Assembly (NCBI GenBank): GCA_030064795.1
Contig: JASJEI010000226.1
Span: 1 to 15,856 of the forward strand
Direction: 5' to 3'
From: Pleurocapsa sp. MO_226.B13
GTDB lineage: Bacteria; Cyanobacteriota; Cyanobacteriia; Cyanobacteriales; Xenococcaceae
DNA: 15,856 nt
The position numbers were made by a program, and so were the translations under genes. Every line of letters starts with the position of its first letter. Within the stretch, counting starts at the first letter, position 1. This document shows, piece after piece, positions 7,032 through 14,620 of the stretch. The notes beneath the pieces were generated by a model. It was not told where the DNA came from and made no database searches. It saw nothing but the letters and a program-made list of their open reading frames with translations.

Positions 7032-8226
7032 TAATACTCGATCTATTAGGATCTTGGGGCATAAAAGTGCGATCGCTCGGTAGCGGAGTTACGGGTTCGG
7101 TTAAAGTAAATTTACCCGATTCAATCCACTGTTTTAACTCGCGAGCGACTTGAAGCGAACGATATTTACTGGCTAAGGGGGCGACTCTCACCGATTTACC
7201 ATCGATAGTTACGCGACCTTTTTGTAGTTGTTCGTAGCTAACCAAACCGAAGGTGGGACGGACTCGACGGGGGATAGAAAAATCAATTACAGGAGCAACA
7301 ATCTCTCGATCTGCTACTGCACAATTATGGATTACTTTTTCAGTTAACACTGGTAAGGCTATTCCCACACCTAGCATCAATGAAGGGCCGTAATTTTTAA
7401 AATAACATCCCCTAACCCAGTTAGCGTTCATTTGTTTAGCATCGCCAATTAATGCCACTGTCGCAGCCGGCCCAATGGGAGTGCGATTTGGCAAGCGTTT
7501 TTGCAAAGGAAAATGTTGCGTCCCTTCCCAGGCAATATAACCAATACCACCCCCAAGAAAAATTTTGCTGCCAATACCGACTAAGTTGAGATCGGGATCG
7601 TTGAGTAAAGGAGAAATTGCCCCAGAATTGGAATACACCGCATTACTCAATCTGGGTTGTAACGGGCCCAAATAAGTGTAAAGAGTGCGATCGCCACCAT
7701 TAACCCCGACAATAAAATTTTGATAGAGATTGCGGGGATTGAATAAATAAAATTGATTGATATTATCTTTGGTAATCGTGTTTTCCCAAATTGCCCGTGG
7801 ATAACAGTCAGTTTTGTGTCCAATTGCCTTAAGTTGAACTGACTTACCCGCAATCAAATCCTCAATTACGTGACCACCGCCTCTTTCCCAGCCTACTCCT
7901 TCCCTAAAATGAGGATCGGCTTCATTAAAATTATAATCAGACATGGCAGTCGCGCCTAAATACAGATCTACCGCTCCAAATCCTGCATAAGCAGCAATAC
8001 CATCAAGCCAACACTGACGAATTTTAATCGGTGGATCGGTATGTCCCAAATTAATAATTGCCCCAGAAGACTCCATCGGCTCAAAGGTTCCAGTGGTGAC
8101 AACATCTACTCGCTCGAATACCTTGTCAACCCCAAGTTTAGCTATCCTAGCTTTTACCTCATCTACCGTCCAAGCAACTGCTCGACCACTATTTATTTTG
8201 TCGTTAATTTCAGCGATCGTTCGCAT
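7021..8226 (-). CDS. DUF39 / HcyBio family protein (homocysteine biosynthesis-like)
   Basis: A complete 401-residue protein with family signatures: TTGTFEPMESSGAIINLGHTDPP (about 44-66), AYAGFGAVDLYLGAT, HKTDCYPR (Cys141), GIGSKIFLGGGIGYI (about 217-231) and GPAATVALIGDAKQMN. Methanogen relatives make homocysteine by sulfur transfer to aspartate semialdehyde with a ferredoxin partner; the role of the cyanobacterial branch is not settled. From memory, archaeal proteins have CSSG where this one has ESSG (Glu52), while the second conserved Cys (Cys141) is kept. Other cysteines are 72, 274 and 302. It ends without CBS or ferredoxin domains. ATG start with no clear Shine-Dalgarno. It is convergent with the exchanger remnant, 12 bp apart. 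Confidence 0.88.
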   Translation of the reverse strand: MRTIAEINDKINSGRAVAWTVDEVKARIAKLGVDKVFERVDVVTTGTFEPMESSGAIINLGHTDPPIKIRQCWLDGIAAYAGFGAVDLYLGATAMSDYNFNEADPHFREGVGWERGGGHVIEDLIAGKSVQLKAIGHKTDCYPRAIWENTITKDNINQFYLFNPRNLYQNFIVGVNGGDRTLYTYLGPLQPRLSNAVYSNSGAISPLLNDPDLNLVGIGSKIFLGGGIGYIAWEGTQHFPLQKRLPNRTPIGPAATVALIGDAKQMNANWVRGCYFKNYGPSLMLGVGIALPVLTEKVIHNCAVADREIVAPVIDFSIPRRVRPTFGLVSYEQLQKGRVTIDGKSVRVAPLASKYRSLQVARELKQWIESGKFTLTEPVTPLPSDRTFMPQDPNRSSITLE

Positions 8227-8276
8227 TTTAATTAAAAATTACTAACTATCGATTACAAGGTCGGCAAATCTGCCAA

Positions 8277-8328
8277 GTAGGGGCGGTTCGCCCTAAAGGA
8301 CTCGCTCCGCATCGCGAACCGCCCCTAC
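8277..8328. repeat. Dispersed GTAGGGGCG palindrome, copy 1
   Basis: Perfect 15-bp arms GTAGGGGCGGTTCGC and its inverse enclose CCCTAAAGGACTCGCT. Related copies lie at 11411-11511 and 12495-12522. It sits between the membrane-protein gene and the DUF39 gene. The right edge runs into a short GAATTCC tandem repeat (8329-8345). Confidence 0.85.
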
Positions 8329-8346
8329 GAATTCCGAATTCCGAAC

Positions 8347-9411
8347 TTATTGTTCTTTCTTTTCTTTTCTTTTCCGATGTCCAGCCAGGGAATATTGCCA
8401 GTTATCCAAAATATCTTTAATGATTACTTCTTTAAACCAGATTTGACCCACAATTGTTAAGGGCAAAGAAAGCAGTAAACCCAAGAAGCCAAAAAAAGTA
8501 GCAAAAAACAATTGAGACAAAAGAGTAATTGCTGGCAACAAAGATACTTGCTGTGCCATAACGATCGGAGTCAAAATATTACTTTCGACCTGTTGAATAA
8601 TTATATATAAAATCAGAACGGCTACAGATTTCCATGGGGCTTCGATTAGGGCGATCGCCATTGGTAAAAGTACGCTAACAGTAGGGCCGAGGTTGGGAAT
8701 AAAAGTCATTACTCCTGCTAGCATCGCCTGAGATAAAGCCAAAGGAATACCCAAAATTAACAAGCCAACAAAGCTAAAGACAGCTATTACCACCATATTA
8801 AACAAAATTCCCACCAGCCAGGCTTCCAAACCTTCGCTACACAGAGCCAAAATCTCGTTGACTCTGCGTCGATAAAAGGCTGGAAACAAGCGTATAAATC
8901 CATTACGGTATGGAGTTGGATCTGCTAGTAACATCAAGGTAATCGCTAACAGAAGCACAATACCCAACAGTATCCCTAGAGAACTATAAAAAATCGTTAA
9001 TCCCCCACCCAAAAACTGCTGAATTAAAGGTTGTAGCTGTCTATTTAATTCGTCTGTATCGGGCAAAAAATCGATTATTCTAGGGTCGAGACGTTCAGAT
9101 AGCAAATCCAGCCAAGTATTTAGCTTTTCTATTCCTTGAGGGACTAACCTACCCAAAGCTTGAAACTGATCGATAAAAGGAGGAACGACAATCCAAATAC
9201 AACTTATTGCCACCACAATCAAAGACGACATCGACAAAAAGACAGCATAACCACGTCTGATGCCTCTTTTTTGAAAGCTTTTAACTAAAATATTCAGAGA
9301 AGTAGCTAAAACGATCGCTGTAAACAGCAACAGTAATAACTGTTTGATTTGCCATAAGACATAAAGAGAAATAAAAAAAACAATCAGACCAATCCAAGTG
9401 CCAAAATTCAC
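8347..9411 (-). CDS. AI-2E family transporter (PerM/UPF0118)
   Basis: A 354-residue integral membrane protein. Two or three helices lie in residues 1-80, followed by an amphipathic loop (about 80-135), a hairpin at 138-163, and a C-terminal block with the family motifs GVMTFIPNLGPTVSVLLP (about 233-250) and QQVESNILTPIVM (about 273-285). It ends in a lysine-rich tail. Family members export the AI-2 signal in some bacteria and act as Na+/H+ antiporters in others, so the substrate here is unknown. The start is the GTG at 9411: AAGGAGG stands 8 nt upstream and no nearer ATG fits. The Shine-Dalgarno is itself part of an inverted repeat, so translation could be controlled. Confidence 0.88.
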   Translation of the reverse strand: MNFGTWIGLIVFFISLYVLWQIKQLLLLLFTAIVLATSLNILVKSFQKRGIRRGYAVFLSMSSLIVVAISCIWIVVPPFIDQFQALGRLVPQGIEKLNTWLDLLSERLDPRIIDFLPDTDELNRQLQPLIQQFLGGGLTIFYSSLGILLGIVLLLAITLMLLADPTPYRNGFIRLFPAFYRRRVNEILALCSEGLEAWLVGILFNMVVIAVFSFVGLLILGIPLALSQAMLAGVMTFIPNLGPTVSVLLPMAIALIEAPWKSVAVLILYIIIQQVESNILTPIVMAQQVSLLPAITLLSQLFFATFFGFLGLLLSLPLTIVGQIWFKEVIIKDILDNWQYSLAGHRKRKEKKEQ

Positions 9412-9419
9412 TTTTGTAG

Positions 9420-9434
9420 CCTCCTTAATGGAGG
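9420..9434 (-). promoter_or_regulatory. Ribosome binding site inside a short hairpin
   Basis: On the transcribed (minus) strand the leader reads CCTCC-ATTAA-GGAGG, then 8 nt to the GTG start. The Shine-Dalgarno GGAGG is exactly complementary to the CCTCC before it, so the mRNA can mask its own ribosome binding site. A 5-bp GC-rich stem is modest, so this is only a candidate control element. Confidence 0.4.
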
Positions 9435-9531
9435 AATGGTAAATATAAAGTTGCTCTATAGGTTAACCTCTATTACTAGTGGATTAAACCTCATTTTATT
9501 GATTATTAATTTTAAATCGCTAAATAGCGAG

Positions 9532-9719
9532 GAGGTAGAGGGTAGAGGAACAAAGAATAAGGAACGAGGAACGAGGAATGAGGGATGAGGAGCGAGGAAA
9601 GATAGGGCAGATGAGGGAGATGGGGAAGATGGGGAAGATGGGGGCGGTTGTCGGGGGTGGGAAGAAGCAAAGACTAAAAACTAAGAACCAACTCCGAACT
9701 CCGAACTCCGAACTCCAAT
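9532..9719. repeat. Low-complexity purine-rich intergenic repeats
   Basis: Degenerate short tandem repeats on the plus strand: GAGGAACGAGGAAT-like units (9545-9600), GGGGAAGAT units (9618-9645), then AACTCCG repeated three times (9690-9715). Frames exist on both strands but their protein composition is low complexity. With 9412-9531, which holds nothing else recognisable beyond the leader hairpin, this fills the gap between two minus-strand genes. Confidence 0.7.
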
Positions 9720-9917
9720 CTAATTTTTCGTTTCTGCTTGCTTTAGATACTGCCAACCTAAAATGAATCCGATAATTAAAGCAGGGGATAAAACAGCGAT
9801 CGCAGCCACAGTTACCGTAGGCTGAATTGGTAAGTAACGTCCTCCATATTTAATTAAGATCGATAGGATCGTAGAAACTAACAAAATCTTGAAAATAAAT
9901 CCTGTCTGATTCTCCAT
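9720..9917 (-). CDS. Small two-helix membrane protein, unknown function
   Basis: 65 residues with two hydrophobic segments, about 8-24 (IFKILLVSTILSILIKYGG) and 33-56 (VTVAAIAVLSPALIIGFILGW), joined by a short loop with YLPIQPT, and a charged C-terminus. The start ATG at 9917 has a good Shine-Dalgarno (GAGGAG, 7 nt away), which supports a real gene despite its size. I do not recognise a named family. It lies upstream of the AI-2E family gene on the same strand but about 300 bp of repeats separate them, so co-transcription is uncertain. Confidence 0.7.
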   Translation of the reverse strand: MENQTGFIFKILLVSTILSILIKYGGRYLPIQPTVTVAAIAVLSPALIIGFILGWQYLKQAETKN

Positions 9918-9959
9918 GTAACTACTCCTCGTTCCTGTTTCTCCATCCTACTTCTTTTA

Positions 9960-10015
9960 GTGACTAACCATTAATAACTAATAACTAAAGACTAAAGACA
10001 AATAACAAATAATTA
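9960..10015. repeat. Short A-rich tandem repeats
   Basis: Repeats of AATAACT and AAAGACTA type (TAACTAATAACTAAAGACTAAAGAC...) fill the gap between the divergent small membrane-protein and zinc-ribbon genes. They resemble cyanobacterial short tandem repeats. Promoters for both genes must lie here, but no clear boxes stand out. Confidence 0.5.
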
Positions 10016-10054
10016 GAATAATGAATGGAGCAATTTAACAAGAGAGCAAGAGAT

Positions 10055-10582
10055 ATGGCTTATACAGCGAGTCTGACAGGAAATCAACAACTAACAATCG
10101 CCAATCAAGGAATTCAGACTAATATTACTTTAATATCTAGCAGCCCAGGGCAACAGCAAAGTCAGAGTAGTAGCTTTTCTACGGGAAACTGGAAAACAGC
10201 ACCACAGTTATATAAAACAGCAACGGGTTTTGTGCTTAAAATAGAGGGCGATCGCGGTTTGTATTTTATTATGATTCAAGCAAGTAGTATCAGTACGATT
10301 TCCGCACCAAATTTAGATAATGCTACCAAAGTAGACTTAGAAACTATCCCCGATCCTGTAGCTAATCCTAACAACATGGGATTTCAACCAATGCAGCCGA
10401 TGCAACCAATGAGGATGGGTAATATGTCCATGGATATAAATTCCATGTCAATGCAAATGGGTAATATGTCAATGAATATGGGAAAAAGCTCCACATCCAC
10501 CAGACGTTTTTGCTCTCAATGCGGAGAACCAGCAAAGCCGAGCGATCGCTTTTGTAGTAGTTGTGGTCATCAACTAGACTAA
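10055..10582 (+). CDS. Zinc-ribbon protein with methionine-rich linker
   Basis: 175 residues from the chosen start. Residues 1-100 form a probably beta-rich N-terminal domain (MAYTASLTGNQQLTIANQGI; GFVLKIEGDRGLYFIMIQ). Residues 108-142 are extraordinarily rich in Met (13 in about 36), as MQPMQPM and GNMSM repeats. The C-terminus is a double CxxC zinc ribbon (Cys153, 156, 167, 170; RFCSQCGEP...RFCSSCGHQL). The frame opens at 10025, but the ATG at 10055 has AGAGAG about 8 nt upstream and fits the domain start better. It lies 36 bp before the Anbu gene in the same direction, so the two may be co-transcribed. Function unknown; the zinc ribbon suggests nucleic-acid or protein contact. Confidence 0.82.
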   Translation: MAYTASLTGNQQLTIANQGIQTNITLISSSPGQQQSQSSSFSTGNWKTAPQLYKTATGFVLKIEGDRGLYFIMIQASSISTISAPNLDNATKVDLETIPDPVANPNNMGFQPMQPMQPMRMGNMSMDINSMSMQMGNMSMNMGKSSTSTRRFCSQCGEPAKPSDRFCSSCGHQLD

Positions 10583-10618
10583 ACAGTTGACAATTCTTCC
10601 TTATTCCTCATTCCTTAA

Positions 10619-11386
10619 ATGACTTATTGCCTAGGCATTATTAATAAATTCGGCATCGTGATGGCTTCTGACTCCCGTACTAATGCGGGGGTTGATTATA
10701 TATCTACCTATAAAAAGCTCTTTGATTTATCCATACTAAAAGAAAGAGCAATTATTATTTGCAACTCTGGTAGTCTTTCGGTTTCTCAAGGGGTACTGAC
10801 CAAGTTAAACCGCGATATCCAAAATCAAGAAGGCAAAAATTTACATACTCTAGACAATATGTACGATATTGCTGAATACATTGGTAATAAAAGTCGAGAA
10901 ATTCAAGAACGCGATCGCCCTTGGTTGGAAAAAGACGGTATTGACTATAGCTGTAACTTCTTATTGGGGGGACAAATCAAGGGAGAAGCACCACAACTAT
11001 ATTTAATCTATCCCCAGGGGAATTTTATCCAAGCCACCCAAGAAACTCCTTTCTTACAAATTGGCGAGACTAAATACGGCAAACCAATTTTAGACCGCAC
11101 TATTACCTACAGTACGCCCCTGGAAGATGTAGCTAAATGCGCCTTACTGTCTCTTGATTCCACCATGAAATCTAATATTTCTGTCGGACCACCAATTCAT
11201 CTAGTAATGTACGAGACAGATAGTTTTGAAATCAACAATAAGTTAGAATTACGCCTTGGTGCGCCCTATATCGCCAAAATTCGGAAACTATGGGAAGAAT
11301 CGGTACGTCGAGCCTTTGAATCTATGCCCGACATTGAATGGCGACAAGAAGCAAACGAACAGGAAGAAGATATTTTTATCGATTAG
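10619..11386 (+). CDS. Anbu-type proteasome-like peptidase
   Basis: 255 residues, the family's usual length. The start MTYCLGI puts Thr2 at the mature N-terminus as the catalytic nucleophile, followed by ASDSRTNAGVDYISTYKKLF with the conserved Asp (mature residue 17) and Lys (mature residue 31 or 32). GVDYISTYKK and the IICNSGSLSVSQGV strand are Anbu hallmarks. Anbu is the HslV-related ancestral beta-subunit, which forms open ring or helical assemblies. Its gene usually sits with transglutaminase-like, alpha-E and ATP-grasp genes; none of these is here, and a zinc-ribbon gene precedes it instead. No clear Shine-Dalgarno, so coupling to the gene upstream is possible. Confidence 0.9.
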   Translation: MTYCLGIINKFGIVMASDSRTNAGVDYISTYKKLFDLSILKERAIIICNSGSLSVSQGVLTKLNRDIQNQEGKNLHTLDNMYDIAEYIGNKSREIQERDRPWLEKDGIDYSCNFLLGGQIKGEAPQLYLIYPQGNFIQATQETPFLQIGETKYGKPILDRTITYSTPLEDVAKCALLSLDSTMKSNISVGPPIHLVMYETDSFEINNKLELRLGAPYIAKIRKLWEESVRRAFESMPDIEWRQEANEQEEDIFID

Positions 11387-11410
11387 TTTAAGGAACAACA
11401 AATAATTTTT

Positions 11411-11511
11411 GTAGGGGCGATTCCCTAAAGGACTCGCTTTATGCGAAGCCCTAAAGGACTCGCTGCGCATCGCGGTATCCGTGATAGACGCTTCGCGCGA
11501 ATCGCCCCTAC
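11411..11511. repeat. Dispersed GTAGGGGCG palindrome, long copy 2
   Basis: 12-bp arms GTAGGGGCGATT and inverse, 101 bp overall. Inside are two copies of CCCTAAAGGACTCGCT (11423-11438 and 11450-11465), the same filler as in the copy at 8277. It fills the gap between the convergent Anbu and AraC genes and could also act as a transcription barrier. Its last base is the first base (plus strand) of the AraC stop codon. Confidence 0.82.
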
Positions 11512-12422
11512 TAAACCCGCTTCCGATATTGCTTCGGGGTCATGTTGGTGAACTGGCGGAAATACTTGGCTAAATGGCTCTGGTGGGAAAAACCACATTG
11601 TCGGGCGACTTGGGCAATGGATAAACTTCGTTGCTGTGTTAATAACTTCTGGGCGTGTTCGACTCGTTGTTGAATGATGTACTGATAGGGGGAAACGCCC
11701 AGCGATCGCCTGAACAATCTAACGAAGTAAAATTGACTCATATTGAGTAGCTTGGCGATGTCTTCGATTTTGATCTTTTCCTGGAGATGTGCCTGGATGT
11801 AGTTGAGGGTTTGCTGGAGTTGGTAGCCAGATAAGCCATCGGCATAATCCCGAATTAGGGGTTCTTGAGTGGTATATTTTTTAAGCAGATGCACTCCCAG
11901 GGCGATTTTGAGTCGCTCTACATAGAGACTGTCCCCATTGCCACCCAGTTCTAGTGCTTCCTGGAGTTCGTCTTTGAGCGCAGTGAGCATTACGGGAATT
12001 AGGGGATCGAAAAGTTCTGCCTGGGGAATTAGTTCCAGGCGATCGCCCTTGAATAACTCTTGTCCAACGCGGTGGAGAAAAGCAGGCTCGAAGCTTATCA
12101 CAAAGAATAAGACTTCTTTTTGCCACTGACAACGATGGACGGCTTCAGCAGGGACGATAACTGTCTCTCCTGATTCCATTAGCCGATAAAAGCTTCCGTC
12201 TAACCATCGCTCTCCTGGGTTATAAGCAGTTAGAGAAGTTCCCAGGTAAGGTAATGGTGAAACGATTTCCCCCGTGTCATGGGGTGGCTGACGGTGATAC
12301 TCTAAATAGATATCCGTCCAGTTTGCCTGATGACTGGAAAATAGAGCTGGCTTGGAGAAAACTTTTACTGAATCTCGTTCCTTGGCATAATTAACTTTTT
12401 GAATATTGTTTTCTAATGACAT
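11511..12422 (-). CDS. AraC family transcriptional regulator (first of three)
   Basis: 303 residues from the ATG at 12422, chosen because GAGAG stands about 7 nt upstream; a TTG at 12476 would add 18 residues. The N-terminal cupin-like sensing domain is about 25-180. The C-terminal domain has two helix-turn-helix units: about 219-238 (IEDIAKLLNMSQFYFVRLFR) and 268-290 (SIAQVARQCGFSHQSHLAKY), ending in the classic FTNMTPKQYR. It should bind DNA directly; its ligand is unknown. It is paralogous to the next two genes and in the same direction. The stop falls exactly at the edge of a GTAGGGGCG palindrome. Confidence 0.92.
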   Translation of the reverse strand: MSLENNIQKVNYAKERDSVKVFSKPALFSSHQANWTDIYLEYHRQPPHDTGEIVSPLPYLGTSLTAYNPGERWLDGSFYRLMESGETVIVPAEAVHRCQWQKEVLFFVISFEPAFLHRVGQELFKGDRLELIPQAELFDPLIPVMLTALKDELQEALELGGNGDSLYVERLKIALGVHLLKKYTTQEPLIRDYADGLSGYQLQQTLNYIQAHLQEKIKIEDIAKLLNMSQFYFVRLFRRSLGVSPYQYIIQQRVEHAQKLLTQQRSLSIAQVARQCGFSHQSHLAKYFRQFTNMTPKQYRKRV

Positions 12423-12494
12423 CTTGATCTCTCGTGATTTTCTCGGCGTAATTGTGATAATCCTTTGTACGGGCAAATTGCCTCTTGCTTGCTT

Positions 12495-12522
12495 GTAGGG
12501 GCGATTCGCGAATCGCCCCTAC
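12495..12522. repeat. Dispersed GTAGGGGCG palindrome, minimal copy 3
   Basis: A perfect 28-bp palindrome: GTAGGGGCGATTCG followed at once by its inverse, with no filler. CTTCTGCC-type tandem repeats (12523-12545) follow, then a degenerate relative at 12546-12574 (GTACGGGCG...GCCCCTAC). It lies between the first and second AraC genes. Confidence 0.85.
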
Positions 12523-12573
12523 CTTCTGCCCTCTGCCTTCTGCCTGTACGGGCGAACGGCAGGAAAGCCCCTA

Positions 12574-13488
12574 CTAGATCTCCTCCCGATACTGCCTCGG
12601 AGTCATCTTCATATACCGTCGAAAATAATTGTTGAGGTGACTTTGGTGAGAAAAGCCACTCTCTAGGGCAATCTCGGCAATGGATAATTCTGGACGGTTG
12701 CGCAGCAAAAGTTTGGCGCGCTCGATTCGTTGCAAAATAATATATTGATAGGGAGTATGACCCGTAGACTTTTTGAACAGACGGGAGAAATAGTATTGGC
12801 TCATGTCTAGTTCTTCGGCAATATCGGTCAAAGTGATATTTTCATTAAAGTGGGCGTGAATATAGTCGAGCGCCCGTTTGAATTTATATTGCGATAGTCC
12901 ATCGGTATGTTCCCGAATTCGGGGTTGGCGTGTGGCATATTTTTTAACCAGGTGCATTGCCAGAGCGTTAGCGAGGGATTGGGCATAAAGCTGGCAACCT
13001 AAATAATCGGTATTTAGCTCGGCGAGGAGGGATCTGCCAAACTGGTAAATTAAGGGATCTGGGCGGGCAAACTGGGGGATTAACTCAATGCGATCTGGAT
13101 CGATCAATTCTAAAGCTGCTTTGGCGACAAACTCTGGCTTCAGTGCCAGGGTAATACCTTCAGCATCTTCCCGCGAAACCGCCCAAGATTCTACTAAGGC
13201 AGGAACCAAGACAATATCCCCCACTTGGATCTCTTCTTTCTCTATCTTGCCGTCCAGTTTTCGTTCTGAACCAGACTCTTGTTTGAGATGGATTAACAGG
13301 TAATGCTGTTTGGCATAGCCAAGGGGACCTTCTATTGGCGGATGGACGAAATGCTCTAAGACAATATCTTTCCAGCCCGCAGCATGACTGGTGATGATGC
13401 GGGGTTGGGGAACTACTTTTAAGGTGTCACCTTCAATAAAGGCATCAATGTATAGAGCTTCTTCTTCTTCAGGCATTTGACTGTTCAT
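12574..13488 (-). CDS. AraC family transcriptional regulator (second of three)
   Basis: 304 residues. Acidic N-terminus (MPEEEEA), sensing domain about 25-185, DNA-binding domain about 197-304 with LTDIAEELDMSQYYFSRLFK and SIAEIALESGFSHQSHLNNY, ending in MKMTPRQYREEI. The C-terminal half is closest to the first AraC protein (shared PYQYII.QR.E.A; GFSHQSHL). ATG at 13488 with a weak GGGAA upstream. Its own upstream region is only 166 bp and contains a hairpin, so it could be transcribed separately from the third gene. Ligand and targets are not visible here. Confidence 0.92.
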   Translation of the reverse strand: MNSQMPEEEEALYIDAFIEGDTLKVVPQPRIITSHAAGWKDIVLEHFVHPPIEGPLGYAKQHYLLIHLKQESGSERKLDGKIEKEEIQVGDIVLVPALVESWAVSREDAEGITLALKPEFVAKAALELIDPDRIELIPQFARPDPLIYQFGRSLLAELNTDYLGCQLYAQSLANALAMHLVKKYATRQPRIREHTDGLSQYKFKRALDYIHAHFNENITLTDIAEELDMSQYYFSRLFKKSTGHTPYQYIILQRIERAKLLLRNRPELSIAEIALESGFSHQSHLNNYFRRYMKMTPRQYREEI

Positions 13489-13583
13489 TTAGAGTTCCCG
13501 ACTTACTGGGCAACTCACTCCTGGCTATTTAACTGTTAAAAGCGCGATTTAGGTATAAGACCCCATTGTCTATATAATGTTCG

Positions 13584-13616
13584 CGCTCAGGCATGGTTCA
13601 AGACCATGTTTGAGCG
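13584..13616. terminator. Hairpin between the second and third AraC genes
   Basis: CGCTCAGGCATGGT-TCAAG-ACCATGTTTGAGCG forms a stem of up to 14 pairs in plus-strand RNA, counting two G-U pairs. It lies past the stop of the third AraC gene and before the second. No T tract follows on either strand, so it may be a factor-dependent terminator, an RNA-stabilising hairpin or an operator rather than a classic terminator. Confidence 0.45.
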
Positions 13617-13654
13617 AGCGTATAGCTAAGAGCTAATAGCTAGGGCGAAGCCAT

Positions 13655-14620
13655 TTATCTCTGTTGATAAGCTTTCGGTGTGATTCCCACCAATTGGCGA
13701 AATTGCTTGGTAAAGTAGCTAGAACTACTAAAACCTGTCGCCTTAGCCACCTCAGTAACTAGCACCTTGGGGGACTGTAATAGTTCTTTAGCACGTTCGA
13801 TCCGACACTGTAATAAATACTGATAGGGAGAAATCCCCAGAGATTTTTTAAACAGACGCGCAAAATGAAACTGACTCAAACTAACTTCTTTGGCGATTTC
13901 TGCCAGCTTGACATCTCGCTCTATGTTGTTCTGAATGTAATCGATCGCCTTTTGCTGCTTGTGTCGAGATAAGCCACCCGCGCAGCATTGTAGTTTGGCG
14001 TTGCCACCCTCATACTTGGTCGATAAATGAACTGCCAGAGTCTTGAGCAAATGTTCCTGATACATACAGCCTGCGGGACAGCCTTGGGCAACTTCATCCC
14101 TCAGAGTTAGCGCGATACTAGAGATTAGGCGATCGCGCACGCCGATGGAATTCGTCAGTTCGATCCGCTCCGAACCAGTTATTTCCAGGGCGATCGACTT
14201 AAACCAATCCCCGTCTAGGGACAGGACTAGCGATTCTGCTGATTCTTGCCATCTGGCACTAAAAATAGTGTTTTCTGGGGTAATGCAGATATCACCTGAT
14301 ACTAACCGCGAATACTGCCGACGCGATGTCCCGTCATGGTTGTATTCCAGTTCGATTGGCTCTCCCAAATGAATACTAATAATATTACTGACGGCAGTTA
14401 CTTCTGGTTGCTCGAAGGGAGGAAATAAATGCTGTTCGAGCATCGCCCCTTGCCATTGATAGTCCTCGCTGGAAAGCAAAATACGAGAATCGGGACAGAT
14501 CGCTCGTTTTTGGCTATTTTCCAACTCGACTACGGTAATCTGACTTTCTGCCATAGAATTAGACTGATTTACTAGATCTGTGCTTCCAACCAGACTACGA
14601 AAAAACGGGGTGCGAATCAT
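13655..14620 (-). CDS. AraC family transcriptional regulator (third of three)
   Basis: Up to 321 residues. The DNA-binding domain is about 215-320 with LAEIAKEVSLSQFHFARLFK and VTEVAKATGFSSSSYFTKQF, ending in VGITPKAYQQR. The N-terminal sensing domain is more diverged and has extra cysteines (181, 185, 212, 213). The start is uncertain: the ATG at 14620 lies inside a direct repeat that looks like an operator, while the ATG at 14554 (MAESQITVVE) gives an N-terminus of the same length as in its two paralogues. Neither has a clear Shine-Dalgarno. The inner start is favoured. The large upstream gap probably carries its promoter. Confidence 0.9.
   Translation of the reverse strand: MIRTPFFRSLVGSTDLVNQSNSMAESQITVVELENSQKRAICPDSRILLSSEDYQWQGAMLEQHLFPPFEQPEVTAVSNIISIHLGEPIELEYNHDGTSRRQYSRLVSGDICITPENTIFSARWQESAESLVLSLDGDWFKSIALEITGSERIELTNSIGVRDRLISSIALTLRDEVAQGCPAGCMYQEHLLKTLAVHLSTKYEGGNAKLQCCAGGLSRHKQQKAIDYIQNNIERDVKLAEIAKEVSLSQFHFARLFKKSLGISPYQYLLQCRIERAKELLQSPKVLVTEVAKATGFSSSSYFTKQFRQLVGITPKAYQQR

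Noticed and set aside
9520..9766. Open frames on both strands in the low-complexity block
   Set aside because: The proteins consist of simple repeats (for example MGKMGKMG) and one overlaps the better-supported small membrane-protein gene.
11881..12132. Open frames on both strands inside the first AraC gene
   Set aside because: Both are out-of-frame or antisense shadows of a clear AraC coding sequence.
12476..12476. TTG at 12476 as start of the first AraC gene
   Set aside because: The ATG at 12422 has a Shine-Dalgarno at normal distance and gives the same N-terminal length as the paralogue.
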